Source: Erpetoichthys calabaricus (Eukaryota; Chordata; Cladistia; Polypteriformes; Polypteridae). From it: DNA of 64,000 bases. This document shows, one piece after another, positions 21,096 through 32,904 of the stretch. The stretch spans positions 158,819,233 through 158,883,232 of the forward strand of contig NC_041401.2 in NCBI RefSeq assembly GCF_900747795.2, given 5' to 3'. The notes beneath the pieces are model-generated. The model searched no databases. It was not told the DNA's origin and was given only the letters and a program-made list of their open reading frames with translations. Position numbers and translations under genes: made by a program. The first letter of the stretch is position 1, and every line of letters starts with the position of its first letter.

Positions 21096-21551
21096 CTGTA
21101 TATACTCGCAGATAAGTTGGGACTTGATTTTACTGTATAATTTCTGGTATTTTATAGTGTCAGCCATATAAGTCGAATGCGCTATTGGTCCAAGAGATTA
21201 TGATGCGCTAACACCCACCTGAGAGAGTAACCACGGGGCACACTGCCTTTTGTTTTCCTATGTATTGTGCCTACGTGACCACACAGTAATACCCAAACTA
21301 TTCCGAAGTGACGTTTGCACTGATTTGTGTGTTTTGTATCTCACACCCTCATTCACCTTTATTGTAAGAGCATCCCTTATCCACAGTGGAGCGTTCAATC
21401 AGAAGAAAATATGAAGCTGGTTTAAAATTAAACGTCGTTGAAGTAGCGAAAGAAATTACTTACTGTGCTGCTGCAGCAAAATTCGGTGCGTCTTGAGATT
21501 TTATGATCGATTTTTCAGGTTTCAAGACCCCTTATACGCGAGTATACACGG
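21096..21551. mobile_element. pogo/Tigger-like MITE with helix-turn-helix remnant
   Basis: TA-flanked inverted ends: CTGTATATACTCGCAGATAA on the left and TTATACGCGAGTATACACGG on the right. Near 21,390-21,495 the plus strand encodes RSIRRKYEAGLKLNVVEVAK and CAAAAKFG, the start of a pogo-type DNA-binding domain. The rest of the transposase is deleted. Confidence 0.8.
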
Positions 21552-21860
21552 TAATCAATTTTCAATATATTTGACTGACTGCTCACAACTGTAAGTGCTG
21601 TAGGGAGAAAGGAATGAACGTCTTGCTGTGAACCCATGATATGTCCGTACGCTGCAGACTGCCATCTCCTGGTATGCTGCCTTCAGCCGTCTCCACTTTC
21701 TAGTTTGTCCTGCTATTATGCTGGAGGACCATGGGTAATCTTCAGAGCAGAAGTGGCTTCTGGATGACAATGCAAGTGGACTTGCACACATGCTGTCTGT
21801 CCTGAGAGACCTTGTATGTGTCTGCCAGGGTCACCTGACTCTTGTCTGTTTTTCTTTCAG

Positions 21861-22058
21861 AAGCTTGCAAGTCAGTCTCCACACTCTGAAGTTAGCCCAC
21901 ATACAGTGAGCCGAGGCATGGGTGGAGCCAGTCGAGATGTCTTTGGCGCAGGTGACGGGGACTTCTCCAGCTTTGGTGGTTATCCTAACATGCTGAAGGA
22001 CTTGGAAGAAGTGGGCTATGAGCAGGAAGAAGGAGCTTCTGAGGTCACCTGTATGTGA
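21861..22058 (+). CDS. RFTN2: RFTN2 terminal coding exon
   Basis: It begins KLASQSPHSEVSPHTV in phase 0 after the acceptor TTTCTTTCAG and ends GASEVTCM followed by TGA. Human raftlin-2 ends in VTQVTCM, so the terminus is conserved. The middle (FSSFGGYPNMLKDLEEVGYE) parallels the human FSGFSSSDNVLRELDDGQFD. The linker between is short and serine-rich, likely disordered. The exon confirms that the gene is raftlin-2 and fixes the 3' end of the coding sequence. Confidence 0.95.
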   Translation, partial: KLASQSPHSEVSPHTVSRGMGGASRDVFGAGDGDFSSFGGYPNMLKDLEEVGYEQEEGASEVTCM

Positions 22059-23060
22059 ACTCTGTCACGACTGCAAAGGAATTATCACGCAATGGGAGCG
22101 AAGGACCAAAACTGGAAATTTGTTTATTTACACCGATGAGCACACTGGCCGCTTACAATAACTTTGCCATCTGTTTACGTTCGGTGCCTTCAAGTATCTG
22201 CAGTTGTCCTCCTCCTCCACCTCTTGCCTCTTTAAAGCACGTGTCTGTCCTTCTCGTAACTTTCACAAGTTGGCCTTGTTTATAACGACACCAGCACTCT
22301 GATTCCTGTTCCTCTTGCACATCTCAAGTCGTCCCCGATCTGAAGCACTGGGCACTCACGTAGATTTGTATTGTGTGTGCTGTGTAGCTGATGTACGTTG
22401 GTACTTGGCAAGAGTGGCCAGGTCAGTGCCTTAGGACACAGCTCTGAAATGTTGATAGCAACATGGAGTCCTGTACCTGCCAGCTGGCTCCTCAAAGTGG
22501 GGGTCCAAGAGACAACATGGGTCATGATGACTGGAGCATATGGAGTGTGCTGCCTGAACATTTTAGTTCAAATTGAAAATTTGAGTATCTTTAAGTTGGG
22601 TTTGCTTTTTTCTCCCTGACCCAGAAAGCAAAAGGATGGCCTAAGCTCAGGTCTGCTCTGTTGTTTGGTTTTCCTCCTGTTTCATTTTCACTTCATGCCA
22701 CACTTTAAGGGTCCAAAGCAGAACAAAGCTTTCCACTCATTCATCCCCTCTCATCAGAACTTCAGTCCAGAGCTCATATCCCAGTGGTCCTGGTCCTGTC
22801 CTGAGCAGTTTACTTTGTATTTGCCATCAATATCAAAAGACGACGAGTATAACAAACAGCTTCTTTGTATAAAGTGCGGCCTTCTTGGTGGCTGTTAATT
22901 GTGTTTTTAAAGGCACACAACTTCATGGCCTCCACATAATGTAGTTTGGGGTCACAGGGACCAGGAAGTGGTGGGCACAAGGCAGGAACCATCACTCGAC
23001 AGGTGTCAGCCCTTCACAGGGCATAATTACTGTAAATAAAGAACTAAATCCGGTCTTACC
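22059..23060 (+). other. RFTN2: RFTN2 3' UTR (inferred)
   Basis: Sequence without coding signal runs from the TGA to a canonical AATAAA at 23,035-23,040. The UTR end is inferred from that signal only; transcripts could run further. Confidence 0.5.
23035..23040 (+). terminator. RFTN2: candidate RFTN2 polyadenylation signal
   Basis: First canonical AATAAA after the RFTN2 stop codon (977 bp downstream). Confidence 0.45.
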
Positions 23061-23657
23061 AAGCAAAATGTACAAAGTAACACCTGGCAGCCAACCTGAC
23101 AGCACTCCTGAATCTTCAAAGAGCCGGGTGATCCGTGACTTTCCTACAAGACGCGTTTCCTCTTCAAGATGGAATCCTGCGTATTACAAATGGCCATGAA
23201 GCTTTTCCTCAATTGAACATCGTAAACGCGACACACACAGTGGGTCTTTTATTCACGCTTGGTGAAGTCAGAGGTCGTCGGTCTGCTTGGCCATCCTCTG
23301 TTTTTGCCTTCATAGTTTGGGGGTGAAGCGGTGGTCTTATGATTGCTACGTTTGGTAGAACTGTCATAGTTCCAGTTGTTCAGTCTGCTCTTATAGTCCA
23401 CACTAACACGGCTACAACTGAAAATATCTTTGTTGTAATTTGCTTTGGCCCTCCATCCACACTGAAACAGCCTTTAATGACCATTAGAAACCGTCACGTG
23501 ACTAGATGCGGACTACAGTCTCCTCTTTATTTATTTATTATATCATCATTTCCTAACTGATTTGACGGTATGTATTTTGGCAGGACCCCAGTCTGTGTTT
23601 GTGCTTGTTTGTAACTTTTAAAAGCACTTGGATTTCATTTTCTGTGTTTACCTCATT
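23061..23657. other. intergenic, nothing recognised
   Basis: No repeat terminus, exon or ORF that can be supported. Confidence 0.5.
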
Positions 23658-23665
23658 CTTTAGGC

Positions 23666-24430
23666 CACTGTCGGGCAACCGGTGCACCGTGGAATTTTCT
23701 AGGGGCACCGCAAAAACTCTTGTAAAATATTTAAAATTGCTAGTGTTTTTGAACTTTTGGTTGATTAAAAAGATAATGTTTTAAAAAATATATTTTATGT
23801 TGGAAAAACAGATAACGGTTAATCAGATTGTTGCAAGTTAAAATTTTCACTGTTCACCATTCATCATAATATCAACACCAGCGGTGTCAAAAACACATCT
23901 CGTGAGACTTAAAAAGTCTCGTCGTTAGAAGATCTCGCTCACTGTACGGATAGAAGAAGGCGGAGCAAATACAGAACGAGAAAAATACGAACGCTACATT
24001 TCGGCTCTTGCCGACGACAGAGTATCGCTGTAGCTGCAGCTCTCACCACTTAATCGTCTCAGTATTACTATGGAAAAATTAACTCTCTGTGAGCAAGGTT
24101 TTTCAACACTTACAGAAATGAAGTCTAAGAAACGCGAGAGACTTCAAATGATCGACAAGGAAATGCGCGTCTGTCTTTCGAAAATTGATCCTCGCATCAA
24201 TCTCATATGTGCTGAAAAACAATCTCAACGTTCACATTAATTAAAGATTTATCCTTTGATTCCTTTATTAATAAAATTTCTTTCAAACTTGTAAAATTAA
24301 CTGTTTTTATTGGTGATTGTCCATAGATTGTGTCGTCACGACTTTATTTATGGGCAGTCCCTCAGGTGCGCCGCGAAAGAAAATTTTTGGACTTAGTGCG
24401 CCACAACTCGAAAAAGGTTGCCTTTCACTG
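23666..24430 (+). mobile_element. hAT element, internally deleted, with transposase C-terminus
   Basis: Ends CACTGTCGGGCAACC and GGTTGCCTTTCACTG are imperfect inverted repeats, flanked by an exact 8-bp duplication CTTTAGGC (23,658-23,665 and 24,431-24,438). At about 24,070-24,240 the plus strand encodes LTLCEQGFSTLTEMKSKKRE and KIDPRINLICAEKQSQRSH followed by a stop. This is the C-terminal end of hAT transposases related to ZBED5-type proteins. The rest of the gene is missing. Confidence 0.88.
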
Positions 24431-24438
24431 CTTTAGGC

Positions 24439-26125
24439 ATTTTGATTTAGCTCGGGTTTGCTCCGAGAACTAACGTCGTTCTTGGTTGACAGACCACATA
24501 GCCCCCATAGAAAAGATTTATGCATTTTTGGTGGACAACAAATGTTGAGAAAACCATCTGAAAACACCAGTGTGCAGGAAAAATAGCATTTTCAAATGTA
24601 TGCGTGTTTGTGTGGACGAAGCTTAAGTTGGGAGACTCAGGCTTGATGTCCATAGTTTAGATGACACTCGCGTTCCTGGCTAATATTGTTATGAGCTTTT
24701 TAATTTTTTTCTTTGTTTGATTTGTTGTTTTGTTACAGTGAATCTTGGGCACCGGTAGTGTTGGTATTGGATTGCCCTGTGACTTCTGACCACCGCCACT
24801 GACATGCTTGTTAAGGGTGATTTGCTCAGATGGAAGGACGTAGGCCGCATTGTGACGAAGAGGCGGCTTCTGCCCAACTGTACTTTGCAGATGGCCTTTT
24901 TTTTTTTCTTTTTTTTTTTTTTTAATAAACTTTCTGAAAATGTGTAGAATTTCAAAAGGTAGTATGTGAGAAAATAAAGCACAGTGCACCCACTTTTCTG
25001 AAGCTCGCATGTCTCAGGCAGTGTCAGAGAGAGCTGGGGGGCCAGCATGAGGATTCGGGGCAGTGTGGGTGCCAGGTCAGGATATTAGAACCGCGTTTAA
25101 ACATGGAGAGAACCTCCATGTGCCCACTCGCTGTTAATGACTTGAGTGTTGGGAGCCACTCGTATGATAACCCTTTGGTTTTCAAAGGGCAGTGAAATCG
25201 TACAAACACTAGAGTTTGAATAGTTGAAATAAGTAAATAATGCAATTATGTTAAAAATATAATTTTTGTACATTTAATGTGCCTTTGCATGCCTCATTGT
25301 TGTTCTTTTTTTTTTTTTTTGCTGGTAGTGCTTCTACAAAGTGTGCAGCGCTTATGGCTTGTGTGCTGATGGAAAGTGATGTGATCAGAGCCTGTAGTGG
25401 ACATTAGAAACCCAAACAAAACCACTCTGGATTACGTAAACACGTTAAACGCAGGGGCCCTGTGCTCCGCTGTGTCTTTCTGTTCCTTGGCTTCAAAAGA
25501 TGTGAATTGCGTGCCCATTTGTATTTTAAATTAGTCGAGGTGAGTCAACTTGTGTTTCACAAAAGAAGTTACTGAATGTACAAAATATTGCATTGTAACA
25601 ATCTTAAAGCATCCTCTCTTCATTATAGTTTTTATTTAGCAAACAGCAACTTGAAAATTCAGCTAAGTTAAAGGAAAAAAAAAAAAAACGCCAAAACTTT
25701 AAAATAAATCACAAGAAGTGAAAGTTATATTTTAACAATGAAAAAAGCTTGTGGAAGGTACAGTAGATCAATTGTGTGGAGCAGCCTGAATGGATACGTT
25801 TGTAGATGGAGGCACCGGTGGGCAAAGAATAACATACACGAACGAGTAAATGTGATTATTTTCGCCCTTTACAGATGCAACCAAAGTATAAACACATGTA
25901 ACCTTAACCCTTAATTCCTGAAACAAAGTAAAAATGAAAAATATGAGTCAAACCAGCAGCCTCTAAGAGTCGCATGTTGGCTGAGGTCAGTTTTCCCATA
26001 ACTGAAAATCCTCTTTAAAATGGCGAAATTAAATCTCTTGTAATAACACAAAAGAAAAATCAGAAATATGGCAGTTATTTCCCATTATATTTAATGAGAA
26101 AGGAAGCCATCTTTTGTTTGCTGCA
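24439..26125. other. intergenic, nothing recognised
   Basis: Contains T-rich runs (24,898-24,924; 25,306-25,321) and an A run at 25,676-25,688 but no coding or repeat signature I can name. Confidence 0.5.
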
Positions 26126-26136
26126 CTGAATGCTTA

Positions 26137-26366
26137 GGGCAGCACGGTGGTGCAGTGGTAGCGCTGCTGCCTCGCGGTAAGGAGACCCGAGTTCACTTCC
26201 CAGGTCATCCCTGCGTGGAGTTTGCATGTTCTCCCCGTGTCTGCGTGGGTTTCCTCCCACAGTCCAAAGACAATCCTAAATTGTCCCGTGTGTGTGCTGG
26301 CTGGGATTGCCTCCAGCAGACCCCCATGACCTTGTGTTAGGATATAGTGGATTGGACCATGACTGC
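26137..26366 (+). mobile_element. tRNA-derived SINE, short copy
   Basis: It starts GGGCAGCACGGTGGTGCAGT, with a B-box-like GAGTTCACTTCC and the shared body TTCTCCCCGTGTCTGCGTGG. It is flanked by an 11-bp repeat CTGAATGCTTA (26,126-26,136 and 26,367-26,377). It has an internal deletion relative to the copy at 918. Confidence 0.88.
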
Positions 26367-26377
26367 CTGAATGCTTA

Positions 26378-29339
26378 ACAGTTATAATATAAATTGGGGA
26401 TCTCGGATTCAAGAGCAGGATCAGGAGCAAAACAACACTGCAGTGGTGCTTCAAACCAGTTGTTAGCACACCCGTTAACCTTGGCCATTTTAGGAATGCC
26501 AATACAAACTAACAAATAATAATGGTATAAACCCTGATTGTGGAAGTGATGAGCAAAATGCATCAAAGTATTGCAACGTAGCGCATCTGAAGCAGCACAA
26601 CCAAGTGTCCGATTTGCCTTTAAGAATTTCTTCATAAGATTCTAATGAGAGTCTCTAAGTGATATCCATTCTGACCGCCCTCCGTGTCTTTGGATGTCCA
26701 GTTTCTTATCACCTTTGACTTTTGCCCGGCAGGATCTTCACTTCTGTCCCAATTTTCAGCTGTCCAATGCGGTTTGTGGGCTGTGCTCTGGGTGACCAAG
26801 TGCTGCAGCTCCCTCCACTGTTTGCAGCCTTCCTTTACAAATGGCCGCCACTCCCACTGAGGTGACAGTGCACTTGCTGTGGGACCTTCCTTTCCCACAA
26901 GTGGTGCCATATTTAGAGAGCAGTCCAAGATGCGCACCTCTTTTTGATGGGCACCCAGTTTAGATTGAAATACCAGAAGACCTCAAGCCCACATGGCCAG
27001 TTTAGAGACTTGTGAGGAAGGCTTTGGACTGTGGGAGGTCCTCATATGAAGAGGTGCAGAACACAGAAGGCTAGCCCTGGACTTGAGCCCAGATGCCGTG
27101 TGACTGCTCTGTTGGCGCTTGTGCTGCTGGCATGTGGGAGAGTCGAACTGAAAGATGGAGTTGGCTGAATTGGTTTGCCACTCCTTATTAAGTTGTGGTG
27201 CCTGCACACCATTTGACAAAATAAAAAACGGATACTGGCAACATCTAAACATCTCATCCCAGTACATCTCAAATGTAAAGTGTGGCAGGTGTTAGCGGAT
27301 TTCCATGAGCTGTAGAATACTTAATTGATATCTGGGAAGTGTGTGTGTATTTACTGACGGTCAGTGAAGAAAGTAGGACTATGGTGGCCTCCATCACACT
27401 TGGCAGCCTTAGCTTCAGTGTTATTTCCTCCCCCTGGACTGTGGCATTGCCCTCCATAGTGTGACCCCCCCCCCCCACTTAGATTGTATGTCTAACTGAG
27501 GCTCCTTCTTACAGAATTGTTTTATTTTAGTTAGGTTGCACTGTTCCAGGATGCGACGTTGACGTCACTGATTAGTAGAACATTCACTCACATGCTCCAC
27601 CACTATTGGTGTTTTATCGTCTGTTAATTCTTGCAGACACATCTCCACTCTCCTTCCTCGAACGGTGGCTCCTCAGTCCCACAGCTGTGTGAATGTTGTC
27701 GCTGTGTTGGCTTCACAAACCTTTTCTAAATGGAGGCCCAGACTGATGAACACGACACCTCTGCAGATGTCAAGCTGTCCGGCTTCCTTGGTTTGTTCGA
27801 AGGCCCAAACCTCAGCTGTTTGTTTTGTAAATAGACGTTTTACTCCAAAATGCTTCCTTATATGTCAAGCATGTAGATTTAATATAACGGCCAACGCCTC
27901 GCAATGCAACATCTTTGATGGTACAAAAGCGTTTGAGTGTCGTGTTAGTTGCGCAGGCCGGCCAGCGCTGGGAGAGTATGCAGTGCCGACTCGCTTCAGT
28001 GTGTTTTATCTCACCATAACCTTTTGTCATTTTACAGTATTGTTTTTGTTAACCAAGTTTTTATTTTATACTTTACATGTTTGTTAATAAAACTGTCTAA
28101 TTACTGCACACGCCGCCACCTTCCTTTGCTTCTTTCTTTTTTACATGTTTGATCATCCAAAGATGACTGGTGAGCTCAACAGAATGAACTGGGCGCCATG
28201 TTGCTGTGTCTCTGTTCTCATCCTGGACGTGAAGCGTTACGGAGAGCAGGGTTAACAATGCAGTATTGTGGACCACTTTTTTCAAAATCCCCACTAGTGT
28301 ACTTGATATAGAAATTGAGATATGTGTGCGCCCAACTCTGAGGGGGAATTCAATGTTATACTATGTGTTATAGTTAGAAGAGAAGATCCGTGATGTACTG
28401 GGCTCGTTTCTTGCCATCTTTGGACTGGGAATTTTTGTAGGATACGGAAACTCTGAAGGAAGGCGCCACTCCTGCCAAGGTGACAGGCTGTTATCCAGGT
28501 TCCAGTTCTTTCTTTGATTTAACTCCATTTTAATGGCCTTTTTCTCCCATACAAGATGATTTTTATGTCATTTATTCTCCATTGCCACCGGCTGTCTCAT
28601 TCGGTTCAATGTCGACTGGCGCCACACTACTGCTTTCAAAGGTTACAGGCGCAGATCAGGTTCTCAAAAGTACAGAGTAGAAGTCCTGACAAAATAAATC
28701 GGTAAAAAGAGTCGAGTGATTCAAGGTGCAGTACTTTGCCAGCAGAGGCCTTTCACTCAAGTTAAAATCACAGAAGGGGACGCCAGGGACTGATCACATG
28801 ACCATCAACACAGCGACGGGAGACCTGCTGTTTTTAAATTGATTGACGTCACAGAACATTTATAACCAAAAAGATGTATTTTATGGTAGTCAAAATGCCA
28901 TTTCAGTGAGGACAAGAAACTAAATCAACAAGCTGTGGTTTATCTGTTAGTACAGATAAGAACTTCAATGGTGATTTGTAGTTGATGACGGGTGGGCACA
29001 CCCTCCCACCCTGACCACCGACGTATTGAGATGAGCACATGGAGAACTATTCATGGCAAAATCAAACCGACTGAAGTCACTTCACTGATTTGATCATCTG
29101 CTTCTCCTGCTGGACTGACTTTTACCAAATACAAATCTGCAATTTGTATCCATTTATTTCAGCCTCGGAAGAAAAGATACTGGAGAGAAATCCAGGAATT
29201 CCATTTCATTTTGCACACACCTCCATTGCCAGCGGCTTTTCAGATTCTTCTGACTTTTCATGGTATGCTCAGTAGGCATTCACAGCAGTGGTGACAATTT
29301 CCAGACTTGACCAACACCCCAGCATATGTGGACCTATGG
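26378..29339. other. intergenic, nothing recognised
   Basis: About 3 kb with no supported gene. ORFs up to 140 codons (27,665-28,087) show no domain, codon or homology signal I recognise. A run of 13 C follows GTGA at 27,464-27,476. Confidence 0.5.
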
Positions 29340-29580
29340 CATCTTGGATGAATTCTGAGAAGTGAAATGGCCCCTGCTGTGCAAAACAGCGTGACAGCAG
29401 TCTGCGCAAAAAATGCCAGCCGATCTGCGAGGCTGAGCCGGGTCCGTAAAAGGTAAAAGGTGACAGAGGCGGGCGCATAGCCGATTAGCCACGCGGTCGC
29501 GGGAAGGTAAACAGAGAGCCCTTAAAGCGGCGGCGGGCGGGACAGAAGCAGGCAGGCAGACACAACGATTCAATCAACAA
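29340..29580. other. GC-rich patch left of the DUF6729-type gene
   Basis: Abrupt GC- and CpG-rich DNA (CGCGGTCGCGGG, GGCGGCGGGCGGGAC) between AT-rich stretches. It may be a 3' flank of the GC-rich gene or element to its right; no function is assigned. Confidence 0.4.
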
Positions 29581-29789
29581 GGTTTATACAATGAATATAC
29601 ATATAATAAATAGAAATCAATCAACAATCCAAGAAAAAAAATAACGTGAAATAACTATATACAATAAATATAACATGAAATCAGTGTATATTAAATAAAG
29701 GTCAAACAACAATCCAAGGAACTATATATAAATAAATAAATATCAAATAAAAAAAATAACTACCATAACCAGTAGATGAAGCCCAAAAT

Positions 29790-29945
29790 TAAAAAAGATT
29801 GTCAAAAAAAGTAAAAACAGCTTGAAAAATGAAGCAGTCCTCCCTTTCTGCCAACATATAAAGTGCCAGTCATTTGTAAAGATTGTCAAAAAAAAAAAAA
29901 AAATTAAAAAAAAAAGTAAAAACAGCTTGAAAAATTTATAAAAAT
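29790..29945. repeat. short tandem duplication, A-rich
   Basis: AAAGATTGTCAAAAAAAG with GTAAAAACAGCTTGAAAAAT occurs twice (about 29,795-29,830 and 29,877-29,936), separated by about 45 bp. Confidence 0.75.
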
Positions 29946-29989
29946 AAGAAAAAAAAAAAAAAAAAGCAATGTATGGGCCCATCTACTGA

Positions 29990-30213
29990 TTAACAAAAAT
30001 TGTTTAGTGGCCATCCCCCCCGGCACGATTTTGCTTCGCTCTCCTCTTTTCCTGGAACAAAAGGTTTCCCTCCCAAAGCGGCTGTGGCCGAACTCTTTTG
30101 TTTTAGGACGGCCACAGCGCTGGCAAACAAAGGCCTCCACTTTTTTTCTTTGTTTGGGAGGGATACCTTGCTGTTGCGCCAGCTCCTCCGCCGCCAGGCA
30201 GTGGTGCGGGGTA
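29990..30213 (-). CDS. DUF6729-type gene, terminal CCHC knuckle exon (boundaries approximate)
   Basis: Encodes LAQQQGIPPKQRKKVEAFVC then QRCGRPKTKEFGHSRFGRET and FC: a C-x2-C-x9-H-x8-C knuckle followed by basic residues. Relatives end in a similar CxxC...GHSQ...FC motif. The acceptor AACCTTCAG at 30,214 is the likely start. Confidence 0.65.
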
Positions 30214-30360
30214 CTGAAGGTTGTGCCGGTGGAGGCGGAGAGGCGGCAGTGTCAGCCGGCGGGAGGAGTGGCTGGGTGGCGGGTGCTTCTTGTGGCACGG
30301 GGGGGTGGCCAACAATTGGTGGTGCCACATCCACGGGGCCCCGAGTTCGCTGCGTTGTAT

Positions 30361-30403
30361 TTTATTTTATTTTATTTTATTTTATTTTATTGTATTGTAT
30401 CCG
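30361..30403. repeat. TTTTA pentanucleotide repeat
   Basis: About eight TTTTA/TTGTA units just downstream of exon 11 of the DUF6729-type gene. Confidence 0.9.
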
Positions 30404-30555
30404 AGTATTCATGACATGGTGCAGCGGACTGCTCGGGGCCCGTGGGCCGTGGCTGTACGGCAGGGGTGGGCTCCGAAGCAAGGGCCGAGCTGGATGGCAA
30501 TGGCACGGCCATCTCCAGAGCCCGCCGTACCAGCTCCCTGGTGCGAGTGAGGTGC
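30387..30555 (-). CDS. DUF6729-type gene, exon 11 (3' boundary uncertain)
   Basis: Starts HLTRTRELVRRALEMAVPLP and becomes Pro-rich. The open frame runs to a stop at 30,387; a donor into the zinc-knuckle exon is not obvious. Confidence 0.55.
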
Positions 30556-30638
30556 CTACAGGGACAGAAAGCAAAGTAAGTCAGGGTGGGAGGGAGGAGA
30601 GGGGCATGGTGGATCCCACTTGTCCAGTGTGTACTTAC

Positions 30639-30878
30639 CATTGTGCCAGGGTGCGCTGATTGAGGGGGAATAACTGGATACGTGTCTGGGCCATGAGTAC
30701 CGGGTTTGTAAGGATGTTCTCTTGGATGCAGATATAATCCCGCATCACAGCTGCCCAGCGGTTCACCCTCACGCCGCAGATGGTGGTTCCTTCGGGGTGA
30801 ATCCTGGACAGTTCTATACAAACGGCCTCCACAAGGCGGCTGATGTTTGGCATCTGTGCGCCTTGGCCGACCATACAC
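30639..30878 (-). CDS. DUF6729-type gene, exon 10
   Basis: Encodes CMVGQGAQMPNISRLVEAVC and RIQLFPLNQRTLAQ with a split Trp completed by the next exon. The NQRTLxQWH block is a family signature. Confidence 0.75.
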
Positions 30879-30993
30879 CTACAAAATTCGGGGGGTGGGT
30901 TTTTGAGAGAGAGAGAGAGAGAGAGACAGTCAGTCCTGCCATTGATATCCAATCAAAAGGAAAGAGGCAACGCCAAAGAGGTTGAGCACCTAC

Positions 30994-31250
30994 CGTCGCA
31001 AGCTCTCCACTCCCGGTGTGACACTGGTCTGCGAGTGCTTGCGTTGGAACCTCCCCTTCACCAGTCTTTCCTGGTGGCGTGGCGGGAAGCGAACCGGGGC
31101 CTTGTCGCCCTCCAGCAATCGTTCCCAGAGAGCGACAATCTCCGCCACTTGCTGCTGAGTCACGTAAGCACGGTGACGCAGCGTCATGAGACTAGAGGCC
31201 AGGTTGACCACGTGCTCATAACCCGGGCCAGTGTCAGCTCCAAGGCTACT
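30994..31250 (-). CDS. DUF6729-type gene, exon 9
   Basis: Encodes TGPGYEHVVNLASSLMTLRH, VTQQQVAEIVALWERLLEGD and VTPGVESLRR. Clean phases on both sides (CAACAG, GTAGGT). Confidence 0.75.
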
Positions 31251-31341
31251 CTGTTGGAGAAAGAGAGCGAAAGTGAGAAAGGGGAGTGAGTACTCATTGG
31301 ATATTCCACAGGTATATCACGACTCGTTGGGAGAGACTTAC

Positions 31342-31653
31342 TGGCTCGTGGGACACCCTTTGAATGGCCTCGTCTCCAGGGGAGGTCTCCTGGTCGGCTG
31401 GCCCAGACTGAGGCGCCGATGGCAGGTTGCGACTGGGACTTGTCAGACGACGGTTGTCGGGCGAAGTCCTCCTCAAGGCCGAAGAGGGTGTTTTCGAGAT
31501 GTTCTTCTACCGACCCCTCGTTCTCTTGGAAGCCCTCGTCGACACTGTCGTCGTCTGTATCAGTCCCATCCAGAGCGTCGGGATCCCTGCCCATCACTTC
31601 CTCCAGCACTCGACCGGTCTGCGAAAAAAGGTATTGGACGCCGATGAGCTCAC
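31342..31653 (-). CDS. DUF6729-type gene, exon 8 (acidic), one frame conflict
   Basis: Starts ELIGVQYLFSQTGRVLEEVM and continues into an acidic stretch (DGTDTDDDSVDEGFQENEGS). The end that joins exon 9 in phase (ETSPGDEAIQRVSHEP) is in a different frame from the start. Confidence 0.65.
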
Positions 31654-31741
31654 CTGTGAAAAAGAGGGAACTGTTTTAAAATGAAAAGGGGGGTAGAGAG
31701 AAAGAGAGACAGACAGACAGACGGCTCGACGCCCGCCTCAC

Positions 31742-31951
31742 CAGTGTACTTCGCAGGCCGGGTGTGATCGTCAACTAGCTTCGTGCGATATAAAATTTCA
31801 CTCAGCTCATTGACGGTGTGCTGGAGTTGGCCACTGTAGCAGACCATATCACGGTCTGCTGCCTCCACTGCTTGTGCCGCATGGTCCTCGTTCCACCGCG
31901 CCAGGCCTTCCAGCAGATAGGCCTGAAAGTGGGCCGCGCTGGCTGAAGTGC
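31742..31951 (-). CDS. DUF6729-type gene, exon 7
   Basis: Encodes GTSASAAHFQAYLLEGLARW and QLQHTVNELSEILYR to RPAKYTG; both ends are in phase with their neighbours (acceptor CTTTCAG, donor GTGAGG). Confidence 0.75.
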
Positions 31952-32062
31952 CTGAAAGACACGGTGAGTGAGTGAGAGAGAGAGAGTGAAAGATAAAAAT
32001 GCAATGCCACCCACTCCCTCGCACAACACAGGTCACAAAGAACAGGTTCTGGGCACCCTTAC

Positions 32063-32838
32063 CAGGTATGAAGCGGTCCAGATGCAGGTGGAACGACTCC
32101 AACGAAGTTGAACCTCGCGCACACCTGAACACCGGCAGCGTGATCCCCCCCTTTGACCAGCTGCCCGGTCTGCATGTACAGGTGCACGCCGGGTGGGTCC
32201 TGGATGCAGTGGAGGTGGCGCCTCTGTGTTTTCCAGATGTCCTGGATCTTAGCACGGTCCAAAAGCGGGATACCCATGGTGTCAGTGGCGTCCCCGAAGG
32301 CCTCCAACATCTCGTCAATGAGCCGGCCAGTCTCCTCCGCCCCGCGCGTGCGGCAGTGGCGGGCCAGCTCCTTTAACGGGATGTTTCCCTGCCTGGAGCC
32401 TCGGGGACCCTTCCCTGCCTCACCAGCCTTGGCCTGTCGCAGCCGGGCGACGTCTCCCTCGTCCCACTCAAAAATGCAGAACGAGAGACGCGCCATGAAG
32501 AGGCTGTATAGTGGGTGGCTCTCCGTGGTAACACCTGCCGCGAAGCGTCGCATCAGGTGCCACACGTCGAGCCGCACCACTAGCTGATCCCACTGATGGA
32601 ATAAGAAGGACACCTTGGATGGTCCCCCGTGGGAACAGCAGTCTCGGTCCACATAGAGGACCAGAGGCGGGGACACACCGGCATCACGGTATCGCCGCAT
32701 CAGCCCGGTGGCCATGGGGTACAGGCCAGCACCCTCGGCTGCAGTGAGGACGCTGATTAAGACCTGGCCATACTCATTCCCCACGTTGGTCACCCAGGCT
32801 GCCGTTCCTGCCGCGGCACCAGCAAGTTTCTTGGTCAC
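32063..32838 (-). CDS. DUF6729-type gene, exon 6 (DDE-like core), one frame conflict
   Basis: Encodes AAWVTNVGNEYGQVLISVLT, LYVDRDCC, LVVRLDVWHLMRRFAAGVTT and SLFMARLSFCIFEWDEGDVA, then after a frame change VFRCARGSTSLESFHLHLDR. The change sits at a run of seven C (plus strand 32,145-32,151), a classic indel site. The exon is one base longer than its phases allow. Confidence 0.75.
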
Positions 32839-32904
32839 CTGAACGATGAAAGGGAGTGACGGTAAGCTGGAAGGAAGGTAGGAAGGGATGGCGATATTGC
32901 TCAC

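Noticed and set aside
27665-28087. 140-codon ORF downstream of RFTN2
   Set aside because: No recognisable domain and overlapping ORFs on the other strand; likely chance.
30000-30659. 219-codon plus-strand ORF in the GC-rich block
   Set aside because: Antisense to spliced exons of the DUF6729-type gene; GC-rich DNA favours long shadow ORFs.
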